Shown: positions 47,009 through 58,111, counted from the first letter of the stretch. The stretch: 64,000 nt of DNA from Fragilaria crotonensis (GCA_022925895.1 JAKSYS010000066.1:1-64000), one strand, 5' to 3'. A program made the numbers and translations. The notes: generated from the sequence alone by a model not told the origin.

Positions 47009-48760
47009 TCAGTCTTGACTTTCTTCCTTGATTTCTTTAAGCCACTTTCCGAGAATGTCGGCAATCTGCAAGAATCCCTCCTTAATATCGGGCGTATCCT
47101 TGTCCGATGGACCTTGGTGTGTGAGTTCGCTATGGTGTGCTCCATTCTCAAAGTTGAGAGCAATCAGGGAGTCAGATAGGCTCTCCACGATCGATCCTCC
47201 GGACCACATATCGTGACCACCATTCGTGAACAATATGCGCGAGGCACCTCGATTGACCAAATCATCAAAGCCCCATAGGTCTGCGAGTTCTCGTGGACGC
47301 GGTGTTACTCCAAAGCTCTCTTGACACCAATCGGCGAGATCTCTGTAGGTGGAATTCTTGGCCGGGAACATGCTTGTTTCAGAAAAGCCGGCAAGGAAGA
47401 TAACATCCGTACATGTTTGGAAGTTCCAAATGGTGTTCCCGTCGGTTGGCACTGCAGTAAGATTCACAACAACGTCTGAATCGTCTGGGAATTCCTTCTT
47501 CAAATTGAAACAATCTCTACCATCCATTGCATCTCGGACAGCCTCCTGCAATTCGTCTGGGTCGCAGTGGACAGTCGCCATACTGCACCCGTGTTCCCCT
47601 TCCACACGCTGCAGGACAAGTCGTTCAAAGAATGCTTTCATGGCATTCTTGGTACTAAGGTTGGAATCTTGGAAAATCTGGCACACTTTGTAGAGTCCCG
47701 TGTCTGGACCTGGAGGATAGCAGTCCATATCGTAGTCAGAGAATGAATAGCTCACAAGGTCGACGATGGTTCGTCCCAACGAGTGCTTGGATTTGATGCT
47801 AGCTGGAATACTGTCTTCACATACGCCAACACTTCGTGCTGCATCCTCAAGAGATTGGGACTCCTTGATGGATTCGACCACGTTCTGCAGTGTTGTTTTG
47901 ACCGCTTGGGGACATCCCGGAGAGGAGTTCTCGGCTGCTGCCGTGACAATGTCGTAATAGGCATTCGGGTCACTGCGTTGGGCATACATGAGGAGTGGTG
48001 CTGAACTCGCGTATGCGGCATCCACAACGTCGGGATATACCAGACGAAAGATGGCCGACAAGAAACCAGGATAAGACGCTCCGATCGTGATGAGTGGACA
48101 GTATTTGGGACTTGAACGATGCGGCGAACAACCGCGGAAATCTGATTCTCGAAGGTAGACAGTGACGAGTCTAAGCATATCGGCAATCGCTTGTTGGGGC
48201 GTCAGGAGCTGCAGGAGCTGAGTGACTGTTGGTTCCCGAATCGGTATGTAGGGACCGTAGAATCGATGTTCTGGTTGCACGACAGCCGCTTTGAATCGCT
48301 TGGCGAGGACTTCAGTAACAAAAGGATAGAGCATCCCATGATCGAGAGCGCCTTCGCCTCCAACAATAAGGAAAATAGGTGAACCAGGACCTCCAAAGTA
48401 TTTAGTGCTCTTGTAGTAGCGATGGGTCCAATAGGATTTGACACCTTCGCCGTCTAGGCTGAAATGGTCAACAATCTGTTCACTGTAAAAGAGGGCTTGG
48501 TTCGGGTCATGATGTCTCGATCTCGAAGAAGACAACAGTGGTGCAAAGCTACCATCATAGGTCCGACTCGCATAGGAACCAGGTTGCACGACAAGCACAA
48601 CCGCAACCATGGCCAATGCCAAGACACTAATGAATAAGCCAGTTCGGAGACGACCATTGTCGACCTGCGGATTTGTGTTAATACTCACAACTTCCTTATC
48701 TCCATCAGCATTGTTGATGGAGATAGCGACAGCGCCGTACTTTTGAAGCTGTTCACCCAT
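47009..48760 (-). CDS. S28 serine peptidase (Pro-X carboxypeptidase-like), copy 1
   Basis: 583 residues, continuous. Serine peptidase of family S28, which removes residues after proline in lysosomes, vacuoles or outside the cell. A cytosolic tail of about 40 residues is followed by a membrane anchor (FISVLALAMVAVVLVV), so the enzyme is probably type II and lumenal. Substrate-side motif QIVDHFSLDG; the oxyanion region LIVGGEGALD; catalytic Ser near residue 229 in GASYPG (the family norm is GGSYPG); Asp near 517 in NGGHDMW; His near 541 in GAHHS. It is the most diverged of the three tandem copies, with a different linker after the anchor and GAS in place of GGS. All catalytic residues are present, so activity is expected. 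Confidence 0.93.
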   Translation of the reverse strand: MGEQLQKYGAVAISINNADGDKEVVSINTNPQVDNGRLRTGLFISVLALAMVAVVLVVQPGSYASRTYDGSFAPLLSSSRSRHHDPNQALFYSEQIVDHFSLDGEGVKSYWTHRYYKSTKYFGGPGSPIFLIVGGEGALDHGMLYPFVTEVLAKRFKAAVVQPEHRFYGPYIPIREPTVTQLLQLLTPQQAIADMLRLVTVYLRESDFRGCSPHRSSPKYCPLITIGASYPGFLSAIFRLVYPDVVDAAYASSAPLLMYAQRSDPNAYYDIVTAAAENSSPGCPQAVKTTLQNVVESIKESQSLEDAARSVGVCEDSIPASIKSKHSLGRTIVDLVSYSFSDYDMDCYPPGPDTGLYKVCQIFQDSNLSTKNAMKAFFERLVLQRVEGEHGCSMATVHCDPDELQEAVRDAMDGRDCFNLKKEFPDDSDVVVNLTAVPTDGNTIWNFQTCTDVIFLAGFSETSMFPAKNSTYRDLADWCQESFGVTPRPRELADLWGFDDLVNRGASRILFTNGGHDMWSGGSIVESLSDSLIALNFENGAHHSELTHQGPSDKDTPDIKEGFLQIADILGKWLKEIKEESQD

Positions 48761-49247
48761 ACCTGTTTGTATTCTGCTATGAAGATGCTGAACGTCGTGA
48801 TCGAGGTAACGACAAAGGATTGGTTTTGCGTTGATCCGATAGGACCCAAAGTCGATACTCTACGGGATCTGATATTGGATGTTAAAGGTGGATGATGGCT
48901 GATGGTGATGGATGACGGATGACACGTCGAAAATTGACACTGGGATTCCAGATCCAAGAGGTGCATGCGAAACATGGCGAAGGACGCACCCCTGACTGCG
49001 AGACGGACAGGCGATAATGCGATAACCCCTAACCATATCAAGGCATATCAAATACTACAGTACCGGTACTATGACTACGGTAGTACCAATACATTTGCTT
49101 ATATGGAAGGGAGTATCTTTTAAACGTTCAATACAACGATGTAGCTGCCCCTTGCAACTTTCAACACGTTTGAAGTTCTATCGCTCTAAAACTTCGTCCT
49201 CACAATATATGGTATTCTAGGTTTTAATATCGAGCTTGATGACTTCA
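48761..49247. other. Spacer between S28 copies 1 and 2
   Basis: About 490 bases holding the promoter of copy 1 and the 3' end of copy 2. A short GATGATGG-type repeat lies near 48891-48920. No gene. Confidence 0.5.
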
Positions 49248-51074
49248 TTATCTACTCTCGGCCTTGATTTCATCAATCCAATTTCCCAAAATGTCAGCAA
49301 TCGCAATATACCCAGCCTGGATGTCAGGAGTATCGCTATCAGAAGGCCCGCGATGGTTGAGATCACTATGATGTGCACCGTTTTCAAAATTCAGCGCCAA
49401 AAGGGAGTCAGATAAGTTCGTCATTATGGATCCGCCAGCCCACATATCTTGAACGCCATTGGTAAAGAGAATGCGAGATGCACCTCGGTTAACCAAATCG
49501 TCGAAACCCCACATGTCGGCAAGCTCCCGTGGCCGAGGCGTCACTCCGAAGCTATCCAGGCAATCCTTAGTCAAGTCCTCGTACGTAGCATTGCGTGCGG
49601 GGAACAGACTTGTCTCGGAAAATCCAGCCAAGAAGATCACAGTTGTACAAGTCTGGAATTCCCACATGGTACCATCATCATACGAATCCAACACGCCGCC
49701 AACAAGGTTTGACGGGGGAGCATCAGGAAATTCAGAGCCTAAATCAAAACAATCTCGCCCACCATTCTCCTCATGAATGGCCTCAAGTTCTTCGACTGGA
49801 TCGCACAATTCGGGATTTACGTCGCAATTCTTACTAAACTCCACTCCCTCAACGAGCACACGATCCAAAAAGGCCTTAAAGCGGCTAGCAGAGTCAATCT
49901 GTGCGTCTTGGAAGACCTGGCAGGTCTTGAAGAGATCCGTATCAGGTCCGGGTGGGTAACATGCACTGTTTTCACTGGCAAGCGTAAAGCTCGCCAATTG
50001 AACGAGAGAATCGCTAAGTTCTTCCTGAGTAGCAATGTGACTGGGGATACTATCCACGCATACGCCAACCTTGGAGGCGGCATCCTCAACCGAAGTTGCG
50101 TTCAAGACAATTTCGACAATGTCCGAGAGCGTCGTCTTGACGGCTGCGGGGCAGCCTGGAGAGGCCTTCTCGGCCGCCGAAGTAACAATGTCGTAAAAAA
50201 TGTTGGGATCAGTCCTTTGTGCGTACATATTCAGCGGCGCGGCACTAGCGTAGGCCGCATCCACAATATCAGGATGAAGGAAGCGGAACATGGCAGAGAG
50301 GAAGCCAGGATACGATCCGCCGACTGTGATGAGAGGACAGTAGTTGTGAGAAGTTCGGTCCCGAGAACAACCGCGAAAGTCTGACTCTCGCAGGTAAACA
50401 TTGACGAGACGGAGCATATCCGCAATGGCCTGCTGTGGAGTCAGAAGCTGAAGAAGCTCTGCGACAGTGGCGTTGACAACGGGACTTGAGGTTCCATAGA
50501 AACGATGTTCTGCTTGCACGACAGCTGCTTTGAACTTTTTGGCCAGTACATCAGTCACAAATGGATAGAGCATTCCGTTATCGAGAGGGCCTTCGCCTCC
50601 AACGACGAGGAGAATTGGGTAGCCAGGGCCACCGAAGTGCTTCGTAGTTTTGTAGTAACGGTGAGTCCAAAAGGTATCGAGACCTTCACCATCTTGACTG
50701 AAGTGATCGACTATTTGGCCGTAGTAAAAAAGTGGAACGTTCTGATCATGGTCTTTATCGTGGTGATGATGTCTCTGACCGTATGCCCACACAATATTGG
50801 CACGAGTGCCGTTTTCATCGACATAGATCGGCGAAACAAGCAACACCAATGCAGTAAGGGCCATGATCAAACAGCCCACCAAGGCAGGGCTGAATTTCCT
50901 TGAGGTCCCGACTCCATTGGCAGTGGTGTCCACTGAAAGTTGCGACTCTCCAAGTTCAACGACGGCGATTGAGCCGTACTCAGCAAGCTGGCGCTTCTTC
51001 TCGTTTGACATATTCGACTGTTTTTGTGTGCGTTCACTCATCGCGTCATGACCAACGATTGGTGGTAGCTGCAT
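49248..51074 (-). CDS. S28 serine peptidase, copy 2
   Basis: 608 residues from the first ATG (51074). Later ATGs at 51041 and 51011 are also possible, and the last gives an N-terminus (MSNEKKRQLAEYGSIAVVEL) that lines up with copy 3. Membrane anchor PALVGCLIMALTALVLLV, then a His/Asp-rich linker (RHHHHDKDHDQN), then the peptidase domain with QIVDHFSQDGEG, GGSYPG (Ser near 254 of the long form), NGVQDMWAGGS and GAHHSDL. Very close to copy 3 over most of the domain (long identical blocks such as QAEHRFYGTSSPVVNATVAE), so these two arose by a recent duplication. The His-rich linker may bind metal or act as a pH-sensitive spacer. Confidence 0.93.
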   Translation of the reverse strand: MQLPPIVGHDAMSERTQKQSNMSNEKKRQLAEYGSIAVVELGESQLSVDTTANGVGTSRKFSPALVGCLIMALTALVLLVSPIYVDENGTRANIVWAYGQRHHHHDKDHDQNVPLFYYGQIVDHFSQDGEGLDTFWTHRYYKTTKHFGGPGYPILLVVGGEGPLDNGMLYPFVTDVLAKKFKAAVVQAEHRFYGTSSPVVNATVAELLQLLTPQQAIADMLRLVNVYLRESDFRGCSRDRTSHNYCPLITVGGSYPGFLSAMFRFLHPDIVDAAYASAAPLNMYAQRTDPNIFYDIVTSAAEKASPGCPAAVKTTLSDIVEIVLNATSVEDAASKVGVCVDSIPSHIATQEELSDSLVQLASFTLASENSACYPPGPDTDLFKTCQVFQDAQIDSASRFKAFLDRVLVEGVEFSKNCDVNPELCDPVEELEAIHEENGGRDCFDLGSEFPDAPPSNLVGGVLDSYDDGTMWEFQTCTTVIFLAGFSETSLFPARNATYEDLTKDCLDSFGVTPRPRELADMWGFDDLVNRGASRILFTNGVQDMWAGGSIMTNLSDSLLALNFENGAHHSDLNHRGPSDSDTPDIQAGYIAIADILGNWIDEIKAESR

Positions 51075-51871
51075 TGTTGCATGTAGATGATGTGTACATG
51101 CAAATGCACGAAAATTGATGAGAGATGATCAATGATGAGGTGAGGCATGAGGTGTGGGGTGCTGGTCGTTCTCCGGGTTTTCCACCAATTGCCCTATTGT
51201 TGTACTTGCATCTTGTGTAGACCGGCGTCAGGACCGTTTGCAAATGCCAATCCACGAATGGAAGATTCATGAAAACGAAACTTGATTCACACGCTCTAAA
51301 CCCTCGATTGACAGTATACATGTATTTATGTATTTATATGTATGATTCGTTACATAGATTGTCAATCGTGAATCCGGTGACCCTACTACCGTACCCTACT
51401 ACTACGAGTACGGTGGAAGAACAAATTCCTGGTGCAAAAGGTTGTTCACTTTTTTTGTTGGGTTCCAATTTCCAATTCATTGTATCACTATCGCTGAGGT
51501 ACGAGTACTATAGCTAGAACCATGGAGGGCCACATAGCTAGAACATAAACAGTCCACCTACGGAAGAAACAGGTTTTGAAGCTATGAGGTGCGAAGAGGA
51601 GGATCAAAAACACTATGTAGTTGGAGTCGGAAGAAGAGGGTCCCTAAGCACTCGAAGGCTTTTCCAAGCACAACTATAGGTACCGTCCACTCCACTGGTC
51701 ATCGTCTTGCCTTTAACAGCCAACCTTTTCAGCCTCGCTCCATAGCACACTGCTTTCATAAACTAGGATGCCAATGCTTCTGGCAACTTGATTTCAAATT
51801 CTATGGCTCTATTTCAATCTACTTATATGTTGCCTAGCATCCTGGATTCTCCACCGCGTAGCATGATGAAA
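51075..51871. other. Spacer between S28 copies 2 and 3
   Basis: About 800 bases with the promoter of copy 2 and the 3' end of copy 3. No gene. A TACCGTACCCTACTACTACGAGTACGG stretch lies near 51389-51415, and AGTAC strings occur around 51500. Confidence 0.5.
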
Positions 51872-53650
51872 TCAGTTATCACACTCAGCCTTGATTTCAT
51901 CAATCCAATTCCCCAAAATGTCAGCAATCTCAACATACCCAGCCTTGATATCTGGAGTATCATTATCAGCAGGCCCGTGATGGTTGAGATCGCTATGATG
52001 AGCACCGTTTTCAAAATTCAGAGCCAAGAGAGTGTCCGACAGGTCTGTCATAATTGACCCACCGGCCCACATGTCTTGAACTCCATTGGTAAAGAGAATG
52101 CGAGATGCACCTCGATTCACCAAATCGTCGAAACCCCACATGTCGGCAAGCTCCCGTGGCCGAGGCGTCACTCCAAAGTTTTCTTGGCAAGTCTTCGTAA
52201 GAATTTCGTACGTAGAATTACGTGCGGGGAACATGCTGGTTTCAGAACATCCTGCCAAGAAGATTACAGTGGTACAAGTCTGGAATTCCCACATGGTACC
52301 GTCGTCGTAGGAATCCAACACGCCGCCGACGAGGTTCGACGGGGGAGCATCTGGGAAGGAGGCTCCCAAATCGTAACAATCTCGCCCGCCATTCTCCTCA
52401 CGAATGGCCTTGAGTTCTTCGACTGGATCGCACAACTCAGGGTTCAAATCGCACTTCAAATCACTTTCATAGCTCAACACCTGTTTTCTATGCAAGAAGG
52501 AGTTGTAGCGTCCGACAGAGTCAAGCTGCGTGTCTTGAAAGACCTGGCAGGTCTTGAAGAGATCCGTATCAGGTCCGGGTGGGTAATTCCCGCTGTTGGC
52601 ACTGGCAAATGTAAAGCTCACTAATTGGACGAGAGTATCGCCGAGGTCTGCTTGTGTTGCGATGTGACTGGGGATACTATCCGCACATACACCAACCTTG
52701 GAGGCAGCATCCTGCAAAGAGGAGGCTTGTGAAATAATGTTGACAAGGTCGGTGAGTGTCGTCTTGACGGCTGCGGGGCAGCCTGGAGAGGCCTTCTCGG
52801 CCGCCGAAGTGACAATGTCGTAAAAAATGTTGGGATCAGTCCTTTGCGCGTACATATTCAGCGGCGCGGCGCTAGCGTAGGCCGCATCCACAACGTCGGG
52901 ATGGAGGAAACGGAACATGGCAGAGAGGAAGCCAGGATACGATCCGCCCACAGTGATGAGAGGACAGTAGTTGGGAGAAGTACGGTCCCGAGAACAACCC
53001 CGGAAGTCCGACTCTCGAAGGTAAACATTAACGAGACGGAGCATATCCGCAATGGCTTGCTGTGGAGTCAGAAGCTGAAGAAGCTCTGCGACAGTGGCGT
53101 TGACAACGGGACTTGAGGTTCCATAGAAACGATGTTCTGCTTGCACGACAGCTGCCTTGAACTTTTTGGCCAATACATCAGTCACAAAAGGATAGAGCAT
53201 TCCATTATCGAGTGGGCCTTCGCCTCCAACGATGAGGAGAATCGGGTAACCAGGGCCACCGAAGTGCTTCGTAGTTTTGTAGTAACGATGCGACCAAAAG
53301 GTATCGAGACCTTCACCATCTTGACTAAAGTGATCGACAATTTGGTTGTGGTAAAAGAGTGGATCGTTCTGGTCATGCTCTTCATCGTGGTGGTGGTGAT
53401 GATCATGATGTCTCTGACCATATGCCCACACAAGATTGGCACGGGTACCGTCTTCGTTCACAGAGATGGGAGCAAGAAGTAAGACCAATCCAGCGAGGGC
53501 CATGATCGCACACCCTACGAAAGCAGTGCTGTACTTCTTGGCGCATCCGATGGCTTTTCCATTGTTGTTTTCTGAAAATGGCGGCTCACCGAGTTCAACG
53601 ACGGCGATTGAGCCGTACTCGGCAAGCTGTAGCTTACTCTCATTCGACAT
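51872..53650 (-). CDS. S28 serine peptidase, copy 3
   Basis: 592 residues from ATG 53650, continuous. Same architecture as copy 2: short cytosolic tail, anchor (AFVGCAIMALAGLVLLLAPI), a strongly His-rich linker (RHHDHHHHHDEEHDQNDP) and a full S28 domain with GGSYPG (Ser near 237), NGVQDMW and GAHHSDL. Blocks near the active site are nearly identical to copy 2, while the middle (about residues 330-400) has diverged. That pattern fits duplication followed by change in the substrate-cap region, or local gene conversion. Probably vacuolar or external, in protein and peptide breakdown. Confidence 0.93.
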   Translation of the reverse strand: MSNESKLQLAEYGSIAVVELGEPPFSENNNGKAIGCAKKYSTAFVGCAIMALAGLVLLLAPISVNEDGTRANLVWAYGQRHHDHHHHHDEEHDQNDPLFYHNQIVDHFSQDGEGLDTFWSHRYYKTTKHFGGPGYPILLIVGGEGPLDNGMLYPFVTDVLAKKFKAAVVQAEHRFYGTSSPVVNATVAELLQLLTPQQAIADMLRLVNVYLRESDFRGCSRDRTSPNYCPLITVGGSYPGFLSAMFRFLHPDVVDAAYASAAPLNMYAQRTDPNIFYDIVTSAAEKASPGCPAAVKTTLTDLVNIISQASSLQDAASKVGVCADSIPSHIATQADLGDTLVQLVSFTFASANSGNYPPGPDTDLFKTCQVFQDTQLDSVGRYNSFLHRKQVLSYESDLKCDLNPELCDPVEELKAIREENGGRDCYDLGASFPDAPPSNLVGGVLDSYDDGTMWEFQTCTTVIFLAGCSETSMFPARNSTYEILTKTCQENFGVTPRPRELADMWGFDDLVNRGASRILFTNGVQDMWAGGSIMTDLSDTLLALNFENGAHHSDLNHHGPADNDTPDIKAGYVEIADILGNWIDEIKAECDN

Positions 53651-54856
53651 GTTCAAAGTTTTTGTGGACGTTCATCCATTCCGTCATGACAAACGATTGG
53701 TGGCATTGGCTCACATAACTGCATTTGCATATTGTTCTTAGAGCTTGTCATCACTCTTGATTCGTGATCCATGAGAGTGCTTTGTCAGTTGGGCGTTTGA
53801 AATTGCAAAGTGCCGATGCGTGACGGCGGGTTATCATTGGGTGTATTGTATGATGGGATGATGGGTTACCAGTACAAGTACCTGGTATCATACAGGTACA
53901 TACCAGTACCAGGTACAAATGTGTACGTCGTACGCCGATGAACGAATCTTGGATTCATAATTTGTCGCGTTGATACTTGATACTGTGATAAGTGATACTT
54001 GAGTACGTGATACGAGATACGTGATAAGGATCATACAGTTGTTCCACGCGGAAGATTTTTTCACAAGCAATTGCGATAAATCTTCAAATCCTGTACCAGG
54101 CGTAGGGTACTACTACTACCTGGTACCGCTGTTTTCTCAGCATAGTACTCCAGGTATAAGGTACCCCACTGTGAGGGAGTACGCCTGTATATTGGGAGGA
54201 GGGGCTCGCGCATTCGCGATGATGCAATCATATGATGGATCGCTCAATTGGACCGCCAGCCGGCTGCTGATACTTTGCCCTACTGGTACTGGAATTCATT
54301 CAAAAGTAACGTACATATTTAAAAAACACATGCATGAGTAATTACTTTATGTCAAGAACAACACACCAGGGGCTGTTCTTGTATTTATGCGTAGATAGCT
54401 ATTATCATTTTTTTTATGGGATTGGACTTCAGTTCATATATGTATGACATATGTATGTCATCCTACGGTAGAATCGTTCGATGGTACCAGGTACTCCAGA
54501 GTACTACTAGAAATTAGAGATGCCAAAATGTGTATTATGTACATAGCGCTCGTGCTACGGCCATAGGAATGCACACTTATTTCTATTTGGTCCACGACAT
54601 GTCTTTGGCGAGTCCCTGTGACGAAACCTACGTACAAATGCACAGCAGAAAATCCCCTTGAGAGGATGGCGTTATCGGTTCCCACTATTCGTTGTTAAAA
54701 TGGCCTGCCGTTATTATTACAACGTTACAACCTTTATTATTAGAACTTTTAGAACAAATTGTTTGACGCTCGCCATTGTCATCATCATCGTTGACTCAAT
54801 ACCAAACGCATCGATATACTAGCGCACTTCCATCGACTCGAGCAAACTCTATCCGT
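53651..54856. other. Intergenic region
   Basis: About 1.2 kb between divergent genes. No gene seen. Dense GTACC/GGTAC and TACCAGTAC strings at 53868-53935 and 54090-54170, a tandem GATAC-rich stretch (GATACTTGAGTACGTGATACG) near 53992-54025, and a TGTATGACATATGTATGTCAT near-palindrome near 54440. Confidence 0.5.
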
Positions 54857-55435
54857 ATGGTTTTCAACCTCATCTTCGGCTGCATTCGTCCTCCCGAATG
54901 GAAGGCGAAATATCCGCTGGACCTCCGGCCTCACAATGTTCAGAAACGTCGTTTCTGGGTGGGTACGGCGCGACCCAAATTTTGATTTCCTGGGATCCGA
55001 CATTGCCATGGCCACCAATGTCCTTTATTACCACAAAGCGGTAGATCGCGATGGTGCACCGTCGCTGTCCACGGAACTCCTGACATTGTGTTTAGCTGTA
55101 TCAGCAATTGTTTGGCTCCAAGCGCCAGAAGGGCGGATTGATGTGATTGTGGCCCCGGTCGCTTTTCTACGATTCTTGGCATTGGAATCTTGCTTCAGGA
55201 TGTGCCTCAGATTTTCTTGACGGCGTGGACTGATCGCATTCACGACGAGCACATTCTATCATTGGAGGGTGCCATCAATATTGCTGCCAGTGTTCATAGC
55301 TCGTTGACCAAGATTCGTGCCTTGATAGATGACGATGTAGAAGATGAAAGAAACTACATCAACAGCTCCGATTGCCTTCTGGTTCGACCTGGCATCACAG
55401 AAGAACAAGTATCAAGACTTGCGGCTGAGATTTAG
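54857..55435 (+). CDS. Unrecognised small membrane protein, frame-broken
   Basis: Starts MVFNLIFGCIRPPEW at ATG 54857. Sequence in successive frames looks coding: HKAVDRDGAPSLSTELLTLC, a hydrophobic stretch (LCLAVSAIVWLQAP), LGIGILLQDVPQIFLTAW (a probable membrane helix) and a helical tail ending RPGITEEQVSRLAAEI before the stop at 55435. Two frame changes (near 54945 and 55160) are needed. The LLQDVPQIFL block is like that in some protist multi-pass membrane proteins, but I cannot name the family. The true N-terminus could lie elsewhere. Confidence 0.4.
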
Positions 55436-56822
55436 GAGTGCTGTCGCATCTCATCTTTAGAGTTCAACTCCCTCCTGCATGCATATGGCTGGGTATTGCT
55501 TTCACGAACTTCACAGCTGCAAGGTCTTACGTTTTTCTATTATCCCAGGGTCATGTGATCTTCGCTCATTTTGTAATCCTTTCATTGGTGGCATGTTGTC
55601 TCTCCGCGGTGTGGATGTTTCCAAACAAGCTACTGTCCTTGTGAATGTGCCATGGTTAATGCAATGGCCAAGACGCGGCTTACGAATACGGATGACTTCA
55701 TTGCAACTGGATTTGATTTGGCACGCACGTAGAGTCGATTCACAGACATGGAGGATTCATGAAGTACTCAAAATCTACGCTATGGAAAGATTAAACTCAT
55801 TCTGACAGAAAGAATTATAGCCTCGCCTCAAATAGAACACAGCGATGTATAAATTGGATGTGTCGAAACTTGGCCGACGAATGCGGTTCGATTTTCAGGT
55901 CAGGCTGCATTTCGTTCTTCGAACTTTATTGGTGTACTTTTCGATGTCCATGATGGTATCGGTGCCTTGGAGCAATGGAGCTCGGGGTCAGGCAGCCTAG
56001 CCCACAGCACCATCCACTACCTATCGGTATGAGGCAACTCTTATGATACATGGCGGCTATCGATCTGACGAATATCTAGAGAGTCCAGAAAACACAAGAG
56101 GCTACACTTTCATTCTTTATTCGAACTCCTCGTCGACAAGAAATGAGCAAGGATTCACCCCATGTTTATTTGTCAGTCCTGGTCCTCCTTGTACATAGTT
56201 TGTACAACTCCGAGTATGCGAGTATATTTCCTATTTCCTATACTGTCCACTGCTAGTAGTAGACTTCGAGGTATTGTAGCATTCCGGCAAATGACGGTTT
56301 CAAATTAGAACTACGACGGATTGATTTATTATGCTTGTTTGCCGGCCCTTCGGGTTTCCTCAGGAGTTCGTACAAATACTGTAGAACGTCGTACTACAGT
56401 ACAATACTCGAGTACTGGAGAACTCCAGTAATGTACTGATAACGTCACTGATTAACCGCAATCGAATTGGCACGAATCCTTGTGCTACTTACAGATATGT
56501 GCATGCCATACGTCACACCTCCAACGGATCTTGTGAACACATGAACACCCTGGATTTCGCACGTTAGTCGAGTACAAAAGAAAATTTTGTACTTTGGCAC
56601 CACTATTTCATGCATGTGGAAGACTTTCTGGAACCATACATGACATCGCTCGGCGCACTTGCTACTCACCGATCATCCATTACCGCAGACCACAACCTGT
56701 GGTCGAACTAATCTTTCCTTCACAAATTTTACCACCTATAATCAATTAATCAAATCGTTGAATCAGCTGATCTACAAAATCATCACATCAACACGCACAC
56801 GCACAAGGAAAGAAAAGGACCC
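55436..56822. other. Intergenic or undetermined region
   Basis: About 1.4 kb. Short frames at 55438-55805 have no clear coding character. GTACT/AGTAC strings cluster at 56370-56440. The last 60 bases before the next start are A/C-rich (ACACGCACACGCACAAGG). Confidence 0.4.
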
Positions 56823-57101
56823 ATGCCATCCGAGGAGCCAATTTTAATAACAAACCTCGAGTACAACCATGCGACAGGAGTGCAGTATCCAGTGATCCCG
56901 GAAGAAGTGGAACCCAATCGACCACGATGTTCCTGTCGCAAGTGCTGCAGTTATCTCACAGATTGCTTCTGTGTCTTCTGGCCCTTTCTTCTTGGCGTTT
57001 TTCTTTGGCTTTATGACTATTCGGAATACAGGAACATCAATCATGACAGACTAGCGGGTTGTGGTCGAGCATGTTTGTCGAACTCAGACTCATCTCGATA
57101 G
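56823..57101 (+). CDS. Small cysteine-rich membrane protein
   Basis: 92 residues from ATG 56823. A polar, Pro/Glu-rich first third is followed by a Cys cluster (CSCRKCCSYLTDCFCVF), then a hydrophobic segment (WPFLLGVFLWLY) and a polar tail. The layout, a Cys patch against one short membrane segment, recalls small palmitoylated or metal-binding membrane proteins. No family recognised, and it could be non-coding. The reading frame is complete and starts in a plausible context after an A-rich leader. Confidence 0.45.
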   Translation: MPSEEPILITNLEYNHATGVQYPVIPEEVEPNRPRCSCRKCCSYLTDCFCVFWPFLLGVFLWLYDYSEYRNINHDRLAGCGRACLSNSDSSR

Positions 57102-57238
57102 GCATCCTGCCAAGCTTCAACCAACGCACCTCCGACTACGATGCAGGGGCTCACGAAAAGTCGAGCGACAGGGCGCACATGATCATGTAAATCAGGCGTG
57201 AGATCAACTATCAATTAAGGAGCTGACTTACTGGCTAT

Positions 57239-58111
57239 TCAGTGCTCACCATCTGCGGTAACTGCCTCATCTCGTTCCACTTCCATTTGTTGCTTTGCGA
57301 GACTATATAAATGGTCGATTTCCTCCGGTGCCATGGGTCGGCATTCTCCTGGTTCTAAATCTGGAGGCAATTCCAAGTTTGCAAATGTCCTTCGATGCAG
57401 CAGTCGCAATGGCCGATGAACCAGCTTGAGCATGAGCTTGACTTGATGGGTGTAGCCTCCCTGGATGCACAATTCCACGACGTTGTTGTGGTTGGCATTG
57501 TCGCTTCTTGGGACGTTCCAGGCCTTGCCCCGTACAATGGCGCCCTTGGCATGCGGCAATTGCACACCCTCTTCCAATTGAGCAATCGCTTCGTCGGAAA
57601 GAGGTCCTGGAGTACGCAATGTGCAAGAATAAATCTTGTCGACTTTGAATTTCGGTGTCGCCAGGGCATGTTGGAGCATCCCATCGGATGTGAACAAGAG
57701 CAAGCCCGTGGTATCAAAATCCAACCGTCCAATGGAATTTACATGGGAACGATCGTCGGGAGGTATGTAATCGTAGACAGAAGGGCGGGGATCCACTATA
57801 ACAATTCCACCTTTTAGTTGATGCATATTACGACGAGACGACAAGCACCCCGGCGGTTTGTTTAGAATGTAGTGCACATGCCCCTCGACTCGACCTTTGA
57901 TGACCCGACCGTCATATTCGACCGTGTCGGTTTCTTGCACCAACTGCGATAGCGATTCGACAGGGGACGCGTTGATGCGTACCTTGGATATGATATGGGG
58001 TGATGATGCCGTCTTGCGATTGGGACATATTCGCTGCAGAACCAGCCATCGGACTATGGGAGTTCCATTGTACGGAACCAGAGGATTTCTTTGATCCATC
58101 TCGTTCTCCAT
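57239..58111 (-). CDS. RsuA/RluB-family pseudouridine synthase
   Basis: 290 residues, continuous. Isomerises uridine to pseudouridine in ribosomal RNA, probably in an organelle given the bacterial type of the family. An S4 RNA-binding-like domain lies at about residues 20-75 (LVLQRICPNRKTASSP, then VEYDGRVIKGR). The catalytic domain has HYILNKPPGCLSS, the signature GRLDFDTTGLLLFTSDG with catalytic Asp near 131, HALATPKFKVDKIYSC, and GGYTHQVKLML (the binding-site block, usually GrnRQVRRM). The change from Arg-Gln to His-Gln there is a small departure from the norm. No clear organelle leader is seen before the S4 domain. ATG 58111 is the first in frame. Confidence 0.88.
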   Translation of the reverse strand: MENEMDQRNPLVPYNGTPIVRWLVLQRICPNRKTASSPHIISKVRINASPVESLSQLVQETDTVEYDGRVIKGRVEGHVHYILNKPPGCLSSRRNMHQLKGGIVIVDPRPSVYDYIPPDDRSHVNSIGRLDFDTTGLLLFTSDGMLQHALATPKFKVDKIYSCTLRTPGPLSDEAIAQLEEGVQLPHAKGAIVRGKAWNVPRSDNANHNNVVELCIQGGYTHQVKLMLKLVHRPLRLLHRRTFANLELPPDLEPGECRPMAPEEIDHLYSLAKQQMEVERDEAVTADGEH

